The notes under the pieces were generated by a model, which did no database searches, was not told where the DNA came from, and worked only from the letters and a program-made list of their open reading frames with translations. A stretch of DNA of 64,000 bases from DASYRM01 sp036004405 (GTDB lineage: Bacteria; Acidobacteriota; Vicinamibacteria; Vicinamibacterales; UBA2999). Location: positions 62,001 through 126,000 of the forward strand of contig DASYRM010000113.1 of NCBI GenBank assembly GCA_036004405.1. Direction: 5' to 3'. Position numbers and translations under genes: made by a program. Below are positions 8,563 to 16,387 of the stretch, piece by piece; within the stretch, counting starts at the first letter, position 1; every line of letters starts with the position of its first letter.

Positions 8563-9891
8563 CTACGAGCGTGTCCGATTGGGGGGCTCGGCGTCCACCT
8601 CGTCGCTGGCCGGGGACACCGCCGCTTCGTCCCGCAGCTCGAACAGCCGGTTCACGGCTTCGGTGTAGGCGATCTGGGTTTCCTCGTCCGGGAGCGCTTT
8701 CAGCTGCGAGGTCGGCGCCAGCAGCAGCTTCTCCACGATGAGCCTCGTCACCTCGTCCACGCTGGCGCGGGCCTCTGGCGTCAGCCCGCCGAGCTTGTGC
8801 TCGAGGCGCTGCAGCTCTGCGCGCCTGATCTGCTCGAAGCGCTGGCGCAGCGCCACCACCGTGGGCACCGCGCCGCGCGAGCGCCGCCACGCGGCGAAGC
8901 GCTCGACCTCTTCGCCCACGATCGTCTCGGCGTGGACGATCTCCGACGACCGCCGGCTCAGGTTCTCCTGCACGATCGCCTGCAGGTCGTCGACGTTGTA
9001 GAGGAACACCTGCTCCATCTCGCCGACCGACGCATCGACGTCGCGGGGCACCGCAATGTCGATGATGAACAGCTGTTCGCCGCGGCGGCGGCTGGTGACG
9101 GCTTCGACGTCGGCCCGCGTGAGGATCGGCCGCGGCGAACCGGTCGCCGTGATGACGATGTCGGCGGTGGCCAGTGCCACGCGCAGATCGCTCCATGGGA
9201 TCGCGCGTCCGTCCACGTCGACGGCGAGCGCTTCGGCGTGGGCGGCCGTGCGGCTGGTGATCGCGATCTCGCCGACGCCCTGGGCGCGCAGGTGCTGCGC
9301 CGTCAGCGTGCTGATCTCGCCGGCGCCGACCACCAGCACGCGGCGTCCGTCAAGGCGGCCGAAGATCTTGCGGGCAAGCGCCACGGCCGCAAACCCCACC
9401 GAGATTGCGCCCTCGCCGAGCGCCGTCTCCGACCGCACGCGCTTGCCGACGCCGAACGAGGTGTGGAAGAGCCGGGTGAGCACCGGCCCCACGCACTGCC
9501 GCGTGGCGGCCACCTGGAAGGCGTCCTTCACCTGGCCGAGGATCTGCGGTTCGCCGACGACGAGCGAGTCGAGACCGGCGGCCACCCGGAACAGGTGCCG
9601 CGTGGCGTCTTCGTCGGTGTGCTCGAAGACGTGCGCTTCGAACGCCTGGGGCGGCAGCCCGTGATAGCTGCCCAGGAAGTCGATGAGCTCCTGGCGCGCG
9701 CGCGCGGGATCGTCGCTGGCGACGTAAATCTCCGAGCGGTTGCAGGTGGAGAGCACCACGGCCTCGCCGGCGGAGTACCGCGCGGCGAGCGCCTCTACGG
9801 CCGCGCCGACGTCGCGGCTCGAGAAGTCGAGCTGTTCGCGGACGTCGATCGGCGCGGTCTGGTGGCTGACACCTAACAGGAAAACGTGCAT
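8563..9891 (-). CDS. hemA: glutamyl-tRNA reductase
   Basis: NADPH-dependent reduction of glutamyl-tRNA(Glu) to glutamate-1-semialdehyde, the entry and usual control point of the C5 heme pathway. 442 aa. The catalytic cysteine C50 lies in VVLSTCNRSEIY. The NADPH-binding Rossmann motif is VLVVGAGEIS, and GLDSLVVGEPQILGQVK is the conserved signature. A helical dimerisation domain ends the protein. It follows the HemX/CcsA-like gene with a 1-bp gap, a pairing (hemX-hemA) known from Bacillus, where HemX lowers HemA level. Confidence 0.97.
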   Translation of the reverse strand: MHVFLLGVSHQTAPIDVREQLDFSSRDVGAAVEALAARYSAGEAVVLSTCNRSEIYVASDDPARARQELIDFLGSYHGLPPQAFEAHVFEHTDEDATRHLFRVAAGLDSLVVGEPQILGQVKDAFQVAATRQCVGPVLTRLFHTSFGVGKRVRSETALGEGAISVGFAAVALARKIFGRLDGRRVLVVGAGEISTLTAQHLRAQGVGEIAITSRTAAHAEALAVDVDGRAIPWSDLRVALATADIVITATGSPRPILTRADVEAVTSRRRGEQLFIIDIAVPRDVDASVGEMEQVFLYNVDDLQAIVQENLSRRSSEIVHAETIVGEEVERFAAWRRSRGAVPTVVALRQRFEQIRRAELQRLEHKLGGLTPEARASVDEVTRLIVEKLLLAPTSQLKALPDEETQIAYTEAVNRLFELRDEAAVSPASDEVDAEPPNRTRS

Positions 9892-9892
9892 C

Positions 9893-10720
9893 TCACTGAA
9901 ACGTGTGGCTCGTCGTCACGAAATAGCCGATGGGCAGGAAGTTGAGGAGCACGATCAGGAATCCCACCGTCGCCAGCCACGCCGCGCGGCGTCCTGTCCA
10001 TCCGAGACGCGTCCGCGCAAAGAGCGCGAAGGAATACACCGCCCACGTCAGCACCGCAAAGAAGATCTTGGGGTCGTCGAGCGACATCGCGCGCAGGTTC
10101 GGGTCGTCGGGCGACAGCGGGCGTGCCTGCGCCGTCCACACGATGCCGACCGCCACACCGACGGTCAGGAACACCCAGCCGATCGTCATCGCCCGGGAGT
10201 TCATGACGTCGAGCGTCAGCAGCGACGGCAGGCGGTTGTAGAGATATCCGAGGTGCTTCTTCTTGATTTCCTTGAACTGCAACATGTAGATCAGGCCCAG
10301 TACGGCGGCCAGGGCGAAGCTGGCGTAGGCACACAGCAGCGACGCCACGTGGATCCAGAACCACGGGCTGTCGAGCACCGGGTCCACTTTCTCCACGCCC
10401 GGCGTCAGCGCCGAAATCGTCTGCAGCCCGATGGCGATCGGCAGAATGAACACGCCCATCGCGCGCTCTTCCGTCGAAATCTCCAGATAGAGATAGGACA
10501 GCGTCAGCAGCCACACGAAAGTCGAGACGACGTTTGGGAGGCTGGCAAACGGAATGTGGCGCACCTCCATCGTCTGCATGCCGATGACGAAGGTGTGCGC
10601 CAGCGCCGCGACGAGCAGCGACGCCGTGGCCGCGCGTCCGGCGGCGGGATCGCGCCGCGCGAAGTGGATGGCGTACGCCACCGCCGATACGGCGTAGAGG
10701 AGGAGTGGAAGAATCTTCAC
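9893..10720 (-). CDS. HemX/CcsA-family cytochrome c assembly membrane protein
   Basis: 275 aa with about eight hydrophobic helices, matching the HemX/CcsA family of polytopic membrane proteins. The segment WFWIHVASLLCAYASFALA resembles the CcsA core. A short charged cytoplasmic loop follows (LQFKEIKKKH). Placement directly before hemA argues for HemX (controls HemA abundance). CcsA proper would handle heme export to cytochrome c, and ResB is absent nearby. The start overlaps the upstream VWA gene stop by 4 bp. Confidence 0.8.
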   Translation of the reverse strand: MKILPLLLYAVSAVAYAIHFARRDPAAGRAATASLLVAALAHTFVIGMQTMEVRHIPFASLPNVVSTFVWLLTLSYLYLEISTEERAMGVFILPIAIGLQTISALTPGVEKVDPVLDSPWFWIHVASLLCAYASFALAAVLGLIYMLQFKEIKKKHLGYLYNRLPSLLTLDVMNSRAMTIGWVFLTVGVAVGIVWTAQARPLSPDDPNLRAMSLDDPKIFFAVLTWAVYSFALFARTRLGWTGRRAAWLATVGFLIVLLNFLPIGYFVTTSHTFQ

Positions 10721-11736
10721 CGGGCGGTCGGGGCGAAGTACCCCTTCTTCGTCCGCGGCGTCAGCCCCTGACGGGCGGTCTGCACGACGATCCGCCGGAA
10801 GGCGCCGTCGCGCCGGGCGTTCCTCGACGTGTAGCCGATCGTGTACTGGCTGGCGAGCTCGTCGGCAATCTGGGCGTATACGCCGCTCAGCTCGTCGACG
10901 CGCGACGGAAAGAACGAGCGGCCGCCGGTTTCCTGTGCCAGCTGCCGCATGACGAACTCGGCCTCGCGGAAGCCCTTGGTCTGGGTGTCGACGCCGCGCA
11001 GCGCGATGGTGTAGATGGCGGTTTCGGAGCGCTTGGCCAGATCGAGCACCTCGTCGAACGAAATCAGGCTCGACGTGTCCTCACCGTCCGAGAACACCAC
11101 CAGCGCCTGCCGGCGCACGTCCTCTTCCGACACCGCGCGCACCTTCTTCAGCTCTTTGAGCGCGATGTAGATGGCGTTGTGCAGCGACGTGGATCCGCCG
11201 GCCGATGTCTTGCCGATGGCGGCCTCCAGCTCCGGAATGTTTCCGGTGAAGCCCTGGCGGATCTCGACGCGGCTGTCGAAGTCGATCACCTGCGCGATGT
11301 CGTTCGGCTTCAGCCGCTTGACGAAGCTCTTGGCGGCAATCTGGAGCTCTTCCAGCTTGTCTTCCATGCTGGCGCTGCTGTCGAGGAGCAGCGACAGGGC
11401 AATCGGCTGCTGGCGGCGGTTGAAGAACGAGATCTCCTGCTTGGCGCCGTCCTCGAAGATCGAGAAGTCGGCCTGGTCGAGATCGGTCACGTAATGTCCG
11501 GCGGTGTCCTGCACCGTGACGTTGAGCGACACGATGTCGACGCCGGCGCGGAACGCCGGCCGCTGCGGCGGCGGCGCGGGCGTTGCGGGCGTCTGGGCTG
11601 GTGCCGGGGGCGGCTTGGGCGCCTCCTGCGACGGGGTCGAGACCGCCGGAGCAGGCGCCTGCCATGCGAGCGCGTGCGACCACTGGCTCACCACGACCGC
11701 CGCGACCGCCAGGACGACGAAGAGTCTTGCACCCAT
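10717..11736 (-). CDS. VWFA-related domain protein, secreted or anchored
   Basis: 339 aa from the ATG at 11736, which starts a clean signal peptide (MGARLFVVLAVAAVVVS). An in-frame ATG at 11778 would overlap the upstream gene. A Pro/Gln/Ala-rich linker follows the signal. The von Willebrand A domain spans about residues 75-300, with an intact metal-ion-dependent adhesion site start (LLLDSSASM, DxSxS). This is the VWFA-related architecture abundant in Acidobacteria. It lies 7 bp after another VWA gene and overlaps the HemX-like gene by 4 bp, so it is translated with the hem operon. Function unknown; a role in envelope protein assembly is a guess. Confidence 0.85.
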   Translation of the reverse strand: MGARLFVVLAVAAVVVSQWSHALAWQAPAPAVSTPSQEAPKPPPAPAQTPATPAPPPQRPAFRAGVDIVSLNVTVQDTAGHYVTDLDQADFSIFEDGAKQEISFFNRRQQPIALSLLLDSSASMEDKLEELQIAAKSFVKRLKPNDIAQVIDFDSRVEIRQGFTGNIPELEAAIGKTSAGGSTSLHNAIYIALKELKKVRAVSEEDVRRQALVVFSDGEDTSSLISFDEVLDLAKRSETAIYTIALRGVDTQTKGFREAEFVMRQLAQETGGRSFFPSRVDELSGVYAQIADELASQYTIGYTSRNARRDGAFRRIVVQTARQGLTPRTKKGYFAPTAR

Positions 11737-11743
11737 CAGCCTG

Positions 11744-12646
11744 TTACGCTCCCGTCTCCCCGCGAGCTTCGGCCCCACGCACCGTCAATCCCGACTTGCC
11801 CGCCGAGACGGTCACCTTCTCCGGGGGAATCAGCGATTCCGGCCGGCTGTAGACGACCTTGTATTGCGACTTCAGTTCCTTGGCGAGCTTCTCCATCGCG
11901 CCGTCGAGCGCGTGGGCGCTCAGCAGCGAGATGCGCTGGCCGCCGGATTCGCGCGGGCCGGCGTCGAGCAGGAACGATCGCTCGCGCGTGCCGTGCTCCT
12001 CGTCGTGATAGAACGGCCCGATCGTCACCATGTGCAGCGCCACGCGGTTCTTGACCAGCGTGTTGACGATGTCGCGGAAATAGTGGGTCGTGAACTCGAC
12101 GCCGTCGGTGATCACGGGCACGACGACCGCGCGCGGGGTCTCGCGCTTCTGCAGGCCGTTGACCGTCTCGAAGATGCCGTCGAGGAGCGTCATACCGCTC
12201 TGGGGGGTGGAGAACAGGCTGCTGGTGGCATCCTTCAGCCGGACCGCGTCGCCGGTGTAGTCCACTTTGATGGTGGGCCGATCGGCCAGGGTGATCACGG
12301 CGATCTTGTTGCCCGCCGCCATGATCTGGACGAACGTCGACAGGCTCGAGCGCAGGAAGGTGATCTCGTCGGCCGCGGCGGTGCTGTTGTCGACGAGGAT
12401 CGCGATGTCCATCGGCTCGGTGGCGGGCGAGACGCGCAGCACTTCGCGCCGCACGCCGTCTTCCTTCACCACGAACGCGTCCGGGCCGAGACCGTCGACG
12501 GGCTCGCCCTTGTCGTTGACGGCGCCGACGAAGAGCGTCCGCTCTCGTCGATCGCGTTGCGCGCTGAGGGACGTCAGCGCGGATGGCACGAGCGCGACCG
12601 TCAGGGCGAATGCGGTCGCCATACGGATCGATCGAAGCCCTCTCAT
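11744..12646 (-). CDS. VWFA-related domain protein, first gene of the hem operon
   Basis: 300 aa, paralogous to the next gene. Signal peptide in the first 30 residues; translation may start at the ATG at 12646 or at 12622 (MATAFALTVALVPSALTS). The VWA motif reads ILVDNSTAA, so the third MIDAS position is Ala instead of Ser and metal binding may be weakened. It is preceded by a consensus promoter only 8 bp from the upstream ATG. Exact role unknown. Confidence 0.83.
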   Translation of the reverse strand: MRGLRSIRMATAFALTVALVPSALTSLSAQRDRRERTLFVGAVNDKGEPVDGLGPDAFVVKEDGVRREVLRVSPATEPMDIAILVDNSTAAADEITFLRSSLSTFVQIMAAGNKIAVITLADRPTIKVDYTGDAVRLKDATSSLFSTPQSGMTLLDGIFETVNGLQKRETPRAVVVPVITDGVEFTTHYFRDIVNTLVKNRVALHMVTIGPFYHDEEHGTRERSFLLDAGPRESGGQRISLLSAHALDGAMEKLAKELKSQYKVVYSRPESLIPPEKVTVSAGKSGLTVRGAEARGETGA

Positions 12647-12654
12647 GCGGCCAG

Positions 12655-12683
12655 TATATAGGTCCGGGGCCCACCCGGGTCAA
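12655..12683 (-). promoter_or_regulatory. sigma-70 promoter of the VWA-hem operon, apparently leaderless
   Basis: On the minus strand, TTGACC (12678-12683) and TATATA (12655-12660) are separated by exactly 17 bp. Only 8 bp lie between the -10 box and the ATG at 12646, so transcription would start at or next to the start codon. If the second ATG (12622) is used, the leader is about 25 nt. Confidence 0.7.
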
Positions 12684-12687
12684 GCAA

Positions 12688-12700
12688 TTGGGTCACCCAA
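12688..12700. promoter_or_regulatory. 13-bp perfect palindrome upstream of the hem promoter
   Basis: TTGGGTCACCCAA, symmetric about a central base, sits 4 bp upstream of the hem -35 box. Position and symmetry fit an operator. I cannot name the regulator. Confidence 0.4.
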
Positions 12701-12787
12701 AGTTGTTGAAAACAGGAGACTTGATCCGACAGGCGCCGGGCTGGCCAGGGCCGCGGCCGGGCTCCGGCCGCAAAGCCCCAACAAGCG

Positions 12788-12805
12788 CTGTGAAGTTTTT
12801 CACAA
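12788..12805. promoter_or_regulatory. Rex (NADH-responsive repressor) operator
   Basis: CTGTGAAGTTTTTCACAA matches the Rex consensus TTGTGAAnnnnTTCACAA at all conserved positions except the first base. It overlaps the -35 region of the predicted atp promoter and lies in the divergent hem/atp intergenic region, so Rex bound here would block F0 transcription when NADH is low. Confidence 0.7.
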
Positions 12806-12819
12806 AGTCACGCTATACT
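12791..12819 (+). promoter_or_regulatory. predicted promoter of the atp F0 operon
   Basis: A TATACT -10 box lies at 12814-12819. The -35 hexamer 17 bp upstream (TGAAGT, 12791-12796) is weak and falls inside the Rex operator. The leader to atpZ is about 95 nt and contains small GC-rich hairpins (GCCGCC/GGCGGG around 12833-12851). Confidence 0.5.
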
Positions 12820-12920
12820 GGTGGGCGGTCCAGCCGCCTGAAGGGCGGGCAATAGGGCTTTGGTGGGCAATGCCGTGTGTACTAGGCTCCTCCTGCGGCA
12901 ATTTCCAAGGAGCTCAGTAG

Positions 12921-13181
12921 ATGGCACGGACGGGTCAGCGGTTTTCGGTCAGCCGGGCGGCGCGCGCGTTTCAGAGCAACGTGACGAGCGCCGGACCGGT
13001 GGCAGCGGCCAGCTACACCCTGGTCGGCGGCATCATCCTGCTGGGCGGAATCGGCTACGCTGTCGACCGCTGGTGGGGGACGGCGCCCTGGGGGCTGGTC
13101 ATCGGGTTGGCTCTGGGCATCGTGGTCGGCTTCTACGAGATTATCCGGGTGAGCCTGCAGCCGCCGGCCGGGGGCCAGTGA
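12921..13181 (+). CDS. atpZ: AtpZ/AtpI-type F0 accessory protein
   Basis: 86 aa with two predicted helices (about 32-52 and 58-76) and the family pattern GGIGYAVDRWWGTAPWG. This small protein, annotated as F0F1-ATPase subunit or putative Ca2+/Mg2+ transporter, typically opens atp operons and assists c-ring assembly or ion supply. A good ribosome-binding site (AAGGAG) precedes the ATG. First gene of the F0 operon. Confidence 0.85.
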   Translation: MARTGQRFSVSRAARAFQSNVTSAGPVAAASYTLVGGIILLGGIGYAVDRWWGTAPWGLVIGLALGIVVGFYEIIRVSLQPPAGGQ

Positions 13182-13197
13182 GGCTCGCGACCTCGTG

Positions 13198-13587
13198 ATG
13201 GCGCCGCTCCTCTGGATGACCGGCCTGTCTGCCGGCGCGTGGCTGGTGCTGGTGGCGGTTGCGCCGCAGCTGAACCCCGAGGCGCTGTTGGGCCTGCTGG
13301 GACCGCTCGTGAGCGCGCTGGCGACGTGGGTCGTCGTGGCGCGCACCGCGGCCACAGCGCCCGCGAAGGTCACCGGTGTGATGGTGACCGGCCTCGCGGT
13401 GAAGATGGTGTTCTTCGGCGTCTACGTCGTTGGAATGCTGAAGGGCGCCGGGCTGAGGCCGGTGCCGTTCGTGTTGAGTTTCGCGGGGTCCTTCATCGCC
13501 CTGCACGCGGTGGAGGCGGTGTTCCTGCGACGGTTGTTCGTGGAGATGCAACGCTCCTCGCCGAGCGAGAGTAGGGGCCGCCTTTAG
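13198..13587 (+). CDS. atpI: ATP synthase subunit I-like membrane protein
   Basis: 129-130 aa with four hydrophobic helices, consistent with the AtpI family that helps assemble the c-ring. GTG (13195) and ATG (13198) are adjacent start choices. It sits between atpZ and atpB. The last codons and stop fall inside the palindrome at 13575-13594, so its C-terminal tail (SRGRL) is repeat-derived. Confidence 0.7.
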   Translation: MAPLLWMTGLSAGAWLVLVAVAPQLNPEALLGLLGPLVSALATWVVVARTAATAPAKVTGVMVTGLAVKMVFFGVYVVGMLKGAGLRPVPFVLSFAGSFIALHAVEAVFLRRLFVEMQRSSPSESRGRL

Positions 13588-13594
13588 GCGGCCC
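13575..13594. repeat. CT-NN-AG palindrome inside the atp operon
   Basis: GGGCCGCCT and AGGCGGCCC with loop tt, preceded by GTAG. It spans the atpI stop codon, 17 bp before the atpB start, so it is transcribed within the operon mRNA. Confidence 0.85.
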
Positions 13595-13610
13595 GTCAGT
13601 AACGACGACG

Positions 13611-14525
13611 ATGCAGATAGAAGAAGCCGCCGGGCACGCCGCCGCGCCCTTCGACGCCGGCAAGACGATCATCGAGCACGTCTCCAACAGCCCGTTGTCG
13701 GAGCCGTTGATCCATCTGCCGCCCGTCTTCGGCATCGATCTCTCCGTGACCAAGCACGTGATGATGCTGTGGCTGGTGGCCGCCACGATCTTCGTCGTGG
13801 TGACGCTCTCGGTGCGCCGCTACCTGCGCCAGGACCGCCAGATTCCGTCCGGGTTCATGAACGCCCTCGAGGCGATCGTGGACTTCATCCGCGAGTCGAT
13901 CGTGCGCCCCAACGTCGGCGACAAGTGGGTCGACACCTGGACGCCGCTGCTGGTGTCGCTGTTCGTCTTCATCCTGGGCGCCAACGCCATCGGGCTGATT
14001 CCCATCTTCGACGTCCTCAACCTGCTCAACCACACGGTGCTGCACGCGTCGCACGACTCGTTCTTCTCGAAGATGCTCGAGGGCGGCGTGACCGCCACCG
14101 GCAACTTCAACGTCACCGCCGCGCTCGCCACCATCACCTTCTTCACCATCATCATCGCCGGCGCTCGCGCTCACGGCTTCGTGAAGCACTGGAAGAACAT
14201 GGTGCCGCACGGTCTGCCGCTGCCGGTCACCCTGTTCCTGATCCCGATCGAGATCATGGGCATGCTGGTGCGCCCGTTCGCGCTCACGATGCGTCTTGCC
14301 GCCAACATGACCGGCGGCCACATCGCCATCCTGGCGATCCTGTCGTTCGTGTTCATCTTCAATCAGCAGTTCGGGGCCGCCGCCGGCATGGGCGTCGGCG
14401 TGTTCTCACTCGTGCTCGCGGTGCTGATCTCGGCGCTCGAAATCATCGTCGTGCTGGTTCAGGCGTACGTGTTCACGCTCTTGTCGGCCGTGTTCATCGG
14501 CATGGCCATTCACGCTCATCACTGA
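13611..14525 (+). CDS. atpB: F0F1 ATP synthase subunit a
   Basis: 304-aa membrane subunit that forms the proton half-channels against the c-ring. The essential arginine is R228 in ALTMRLAANMTGGH. Other hallmarks are the GANAIGLIP helix and the PIEIMGMLVRPFA segment. The C-terminal helix AYVFTLLSAVFIGMAIHAHH ends in His residues. It lies between atpI and atpE. Confidence 0.97.
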   Translation: MQIEEAAGHAAAPFDAGKTIIEHVSNSPLSEPLIHLPPVFGIDLSVTKHVMMLWLVAATIFVVVTLSVRRYLRQDRQIPSGFMNALEAIVDFIRESIVRPNVGDKWVDTWTPLLVSLFVFILGANAIGLIPIFDVLNLLNHTVLHASHDSFFSKMLEGGVTATGNFNVTAALATITFFTIIIAGARAHGFVKHWKNMVPHGLPLPVTLFLIPIEIMGMLVRPFALTMRLAANMTGGHIAILAILSFVFIFNQQFGAAAGMGVGVFSLVLAVLISALEIIVVLVQAYVFTLLSAVFIGMAIHAHH

Positions 14526-14548
14526 GCGCTTTTACGGAGGCACTGGAA

Positions 14549-14782
14549 ATGCAGGGATTTGCGCTTGCTTATATGGGGGCCGGCATTGGCCTCGGTCTGG
14601 CCGTCATCGGAGCCGGTCTTGGCATCGGGAAACTCGCGGCCGGCGCGGCCGAGGCGATCGGCCGGCAGCCGAGCGCGACGGCGCAGATCACCGGCGCGGT
14701 CAACCTTCCGCTGTTCCTGCTCGAAGGCGTCGCGGTGCTCGCCGAGGTGTTCGCGCTCCTCATCGTGCTGCTGAAGAATTAA
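14549..14782 (+). CDS. atpE: F0F1 ATP synthase subunit c
   Basis: 77-aa hairpin of two helices. Loop RQP (39-41) contacts F1. The proton-carrying carboxylate is E59 in FLLEGVAVLAEV. A second acidic residue, E66, lies two turns further in the same helix, which is unusual. The residue that is Gln in sodium-type rings is Ile here, so proton coupling is inferred. A strong ribosome-binding site (ACGGAGG, 14534-14540) fits the high stoichiometry of this subunit. Confidence 0.96.
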   Translation: MQGFALAYMGAGIGLGLAVIGAGLGIGKLAAGAAEAIGRQPSATAQITGAVNLPLFLLEGVAVLAEVFALLIVLLKN

Positions 14783-14792
14783 GGACATCACG

Positions 14793-15302
14793 ATGGACAA
14801 TCCGCTGGTCCAACCCGATCCCGGGCTGTACATCTGGACCATCGCCACGTTTCTGGTCCTCGCGGGGCTGCTGGCGAAGTTCGCCTGGAGGCCGCTGCTG
14901 GCGGCGCTCGCGGCGCGTCAGGATGCGATCCGGAAATCGCTCGACGAGGCCAGACAGGCCAAGACGGAGCTCGAGCGCCTCAACGTCGAGTCGCAGCGCA
15001 TCCTAGCCCAGGCCCGTACTGAGGCCGAGGCGATCATGGCGGCGACGCGGACCGACGCCAGCAAGTTCCGCGAGGAGCTGATGCAGAAGGCGCGCGCCGA
15101 CGCCGACCTGAGGGTGAAGAACGCGGAGAAGCAGATCGAGCTCGAGACCGCGCGTGCCCTGCAGCAGATCCGCCAGGAAGCCGTGGACCTCTCGGTCACG
15201 ATTGCGTCGAAGCTGTTGCAGCGCAACGTGTCGAAGGACGACAACCTGCGGCTGATCGAAGACACGTTCAAGAGCATCGAGTCCTCCGAACGTCCTAGTT
15301 AG
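14793..15302 (+). CDS. atpF: F0F1 ATP synthase subunit b
   Basis: 169 aa. An N-terminal membrane helix (about 12-30) is followed by the long charged, heptad-rich helix of the peripheral stalk that binds subunit delta. It starts 10 bp after atpE. The next gene is not atpH: the F1 genes are not in this window, so F0 and F1 appear to be in separate loci. Confidence 0.95.
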   Translation: MDNPLVQPDPGLYIWTIATFLVLAGLLAKFAWRPLLAALAARQDAIRKSLDEARQAKTELERLNVESQRILAQARTEAEAIMAATRTDASKFREELMQKARADADLRVKNAEKQIELETARALQQIRQEAVDLSVTIASKLLQRNVSKDDNLRLIEDTFKSIESSERPS

Positions 15303-15382
15303 TTAGCGAGGCTTCGCCACGGGTGAACGTAAGGCTTCGCCTCGCTAACGCAGTGTCTGCTTGGCCCGCACTCCGTGCGGGC
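15302..15382. repeat. inverted-repeat cluster after atpF
   Basis: A GTTAGCGAGGC arm and its complement GCCTCGCTAAC near 15339-15349 surround short GGCTTCGCC cores. A separate palindrome GCCCGCAC/GTGCGGGC (15364-15371 and 15375-15382, loop tcc) follows. The first is related to the element at the dxr 3' end. Confidence 0.75.
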
Positions 15383-16387
15383 GGGCTCACCCGGCGTCGG
15401 CAGTACCTCCTCACAGGAGTGACGGCGCTGGGTGGCGTGGTGCTCTTTGCCTACGCCGTCCGCAGCGTGGGCCTCTCTCCGATTGCAGACGGCATCCGGC
15501 GTGTCGGCCGGGGGCTGGTCCCGATCCTGGCGCTCGGCGGCGTCCGCTTCGCGCTGCGCACGGAAGCGTGGCGGCTGTGCATGCGCCCGGCGGCGCGCCT
15601 CCCCTTTGCGTCCGCGCTCGCGGCGTTTCTCGCCGGCGACGCCGTGGGCAGCGTGACGCCGTTCGGGCTTGCCGCCAGCGAGCCCACCAAAGCGTTCCTC
15701 TCCCGGCACCATTTGGCCACGTCCGACGCGGTGTCGTCGCTTGCAACCGACAACCTCGTCTATGCGGCGTCGGCGCTGACGATGGTGCTCGTGGGCGTCG
15801 CGGTCCTGCTCGCCACGGTGCCGCTGCCGTTCCAGTGGCAGGAGTGGGGCGTGGCGGCGTTGATCCTGCTCGTCGCCGCGGCGCTGGCCGGCCTGCGGCT
15901 GTTGCGAGGCACGTGGTCGCCCGAGCAAGGCGCGCGCCCGGCGTGGCGCGAGCGGCTGGCGGGCGTGCGGCAATCAGTGGTGGGCTTTTCGGCGGCCAAC
16001 CCGGGCCGGTTGTGGCGGGCCTTCGGCCTGGGTATGGCATTCCACGCGCTGGCGGTGGTGGAAGTGTTTTTCACCCTCGGATGGCTGCAACCGGGCGAGG
16101 CGCCGACGCTGTCGCAGTCGGTTGTCTTCGAAGCGCTCAACCGGGTGCAGATGCTGGCGTTCAAGTTCGTGCCCTTCCGCGTCGGCGTCGACGAAGCGCT
16201 CACCGGCGCGCTCGCGCCGGCGCTGGCGGTGCCCGCCGCGGTGGGCGTGACGCTGGCCATCGTGCGGAAGGTGCGGAACCTGTTCTGGGCCGGGATCGGC
16301 TTCGTGGTCCTTGGTCCTTGGTTCTCGGTGCTTGGTCCAAGGGACCAAGGACTAAGGACTAAGGACGGACCAGGCACCAAGCACTAA
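15323..16387 (+). CDS. lysylphosphatidylglycerol synthase transmembrane-region (UPF0104) family protein
   Basis: About 340-354 aa with eight or so membrane helices. It matches the flippase-like UPF0104 family (AglD/MprF N-terminal type), recognised from the SVTPFGLAASEPTKAFLSRHH segment and the overall helix pattern. It lacks the MprF catalytic domain, so lipid flipping or export is a family-level guess. The start is uncertain: GTG 15323 lies inside an inverted repeat, GTG 15353 and GTG 15419 are alternatives, and the first ~30 residues look repeat-derived. The C-terminal ~25 residues are also repeat-derived, encoded by GGACTAA-type heptads. Confidence 0.75.
   Translation: MNVRLRLANAVSAWPALRAGGLTRRRQYLLTGVTALGGVVLFAYAVRSVGLSPIADGIRRVGRGLVPILALGGVRFALRTEAWRLCMRPAARLPFASALAAFLAGDAVGSVTPFGLAASEPTKAFLSRHHLATSDAVSSLATDNLVYAASALTMVLVGVAVLLATVPLPFQWQEWGVAALILLVAAALAGLRLLRGTWSPEQGARPAWRERLAGVRQSVVGFSAANPGRLWRAFGLGMAFHALAVVEVFFTLGWLQPGEAPTLSQSVVFEALNRVQMLAFKFVPFRVGVDEALTGALAPALAVPAAVGVTLAIVRKVRNLFWAGIGFVVLGPWFSVLGPRDQGLRTKDGPGTKH

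Noticed and set aside
13575..13594. intrinsic terminator within the atp operon
   Set aside because: Strong stem but no T-run on either strand, and atpB follows at once, so it is listed as a repeat.
13769..14782. 337-aa plus-strand frame ending in the c-subunit
   Set aside because: Only the last 77 codons are AtpE; the rest is out-of-frame atpB. The ribosome-binding site at 14534 and ATG at 14549 define the gene.
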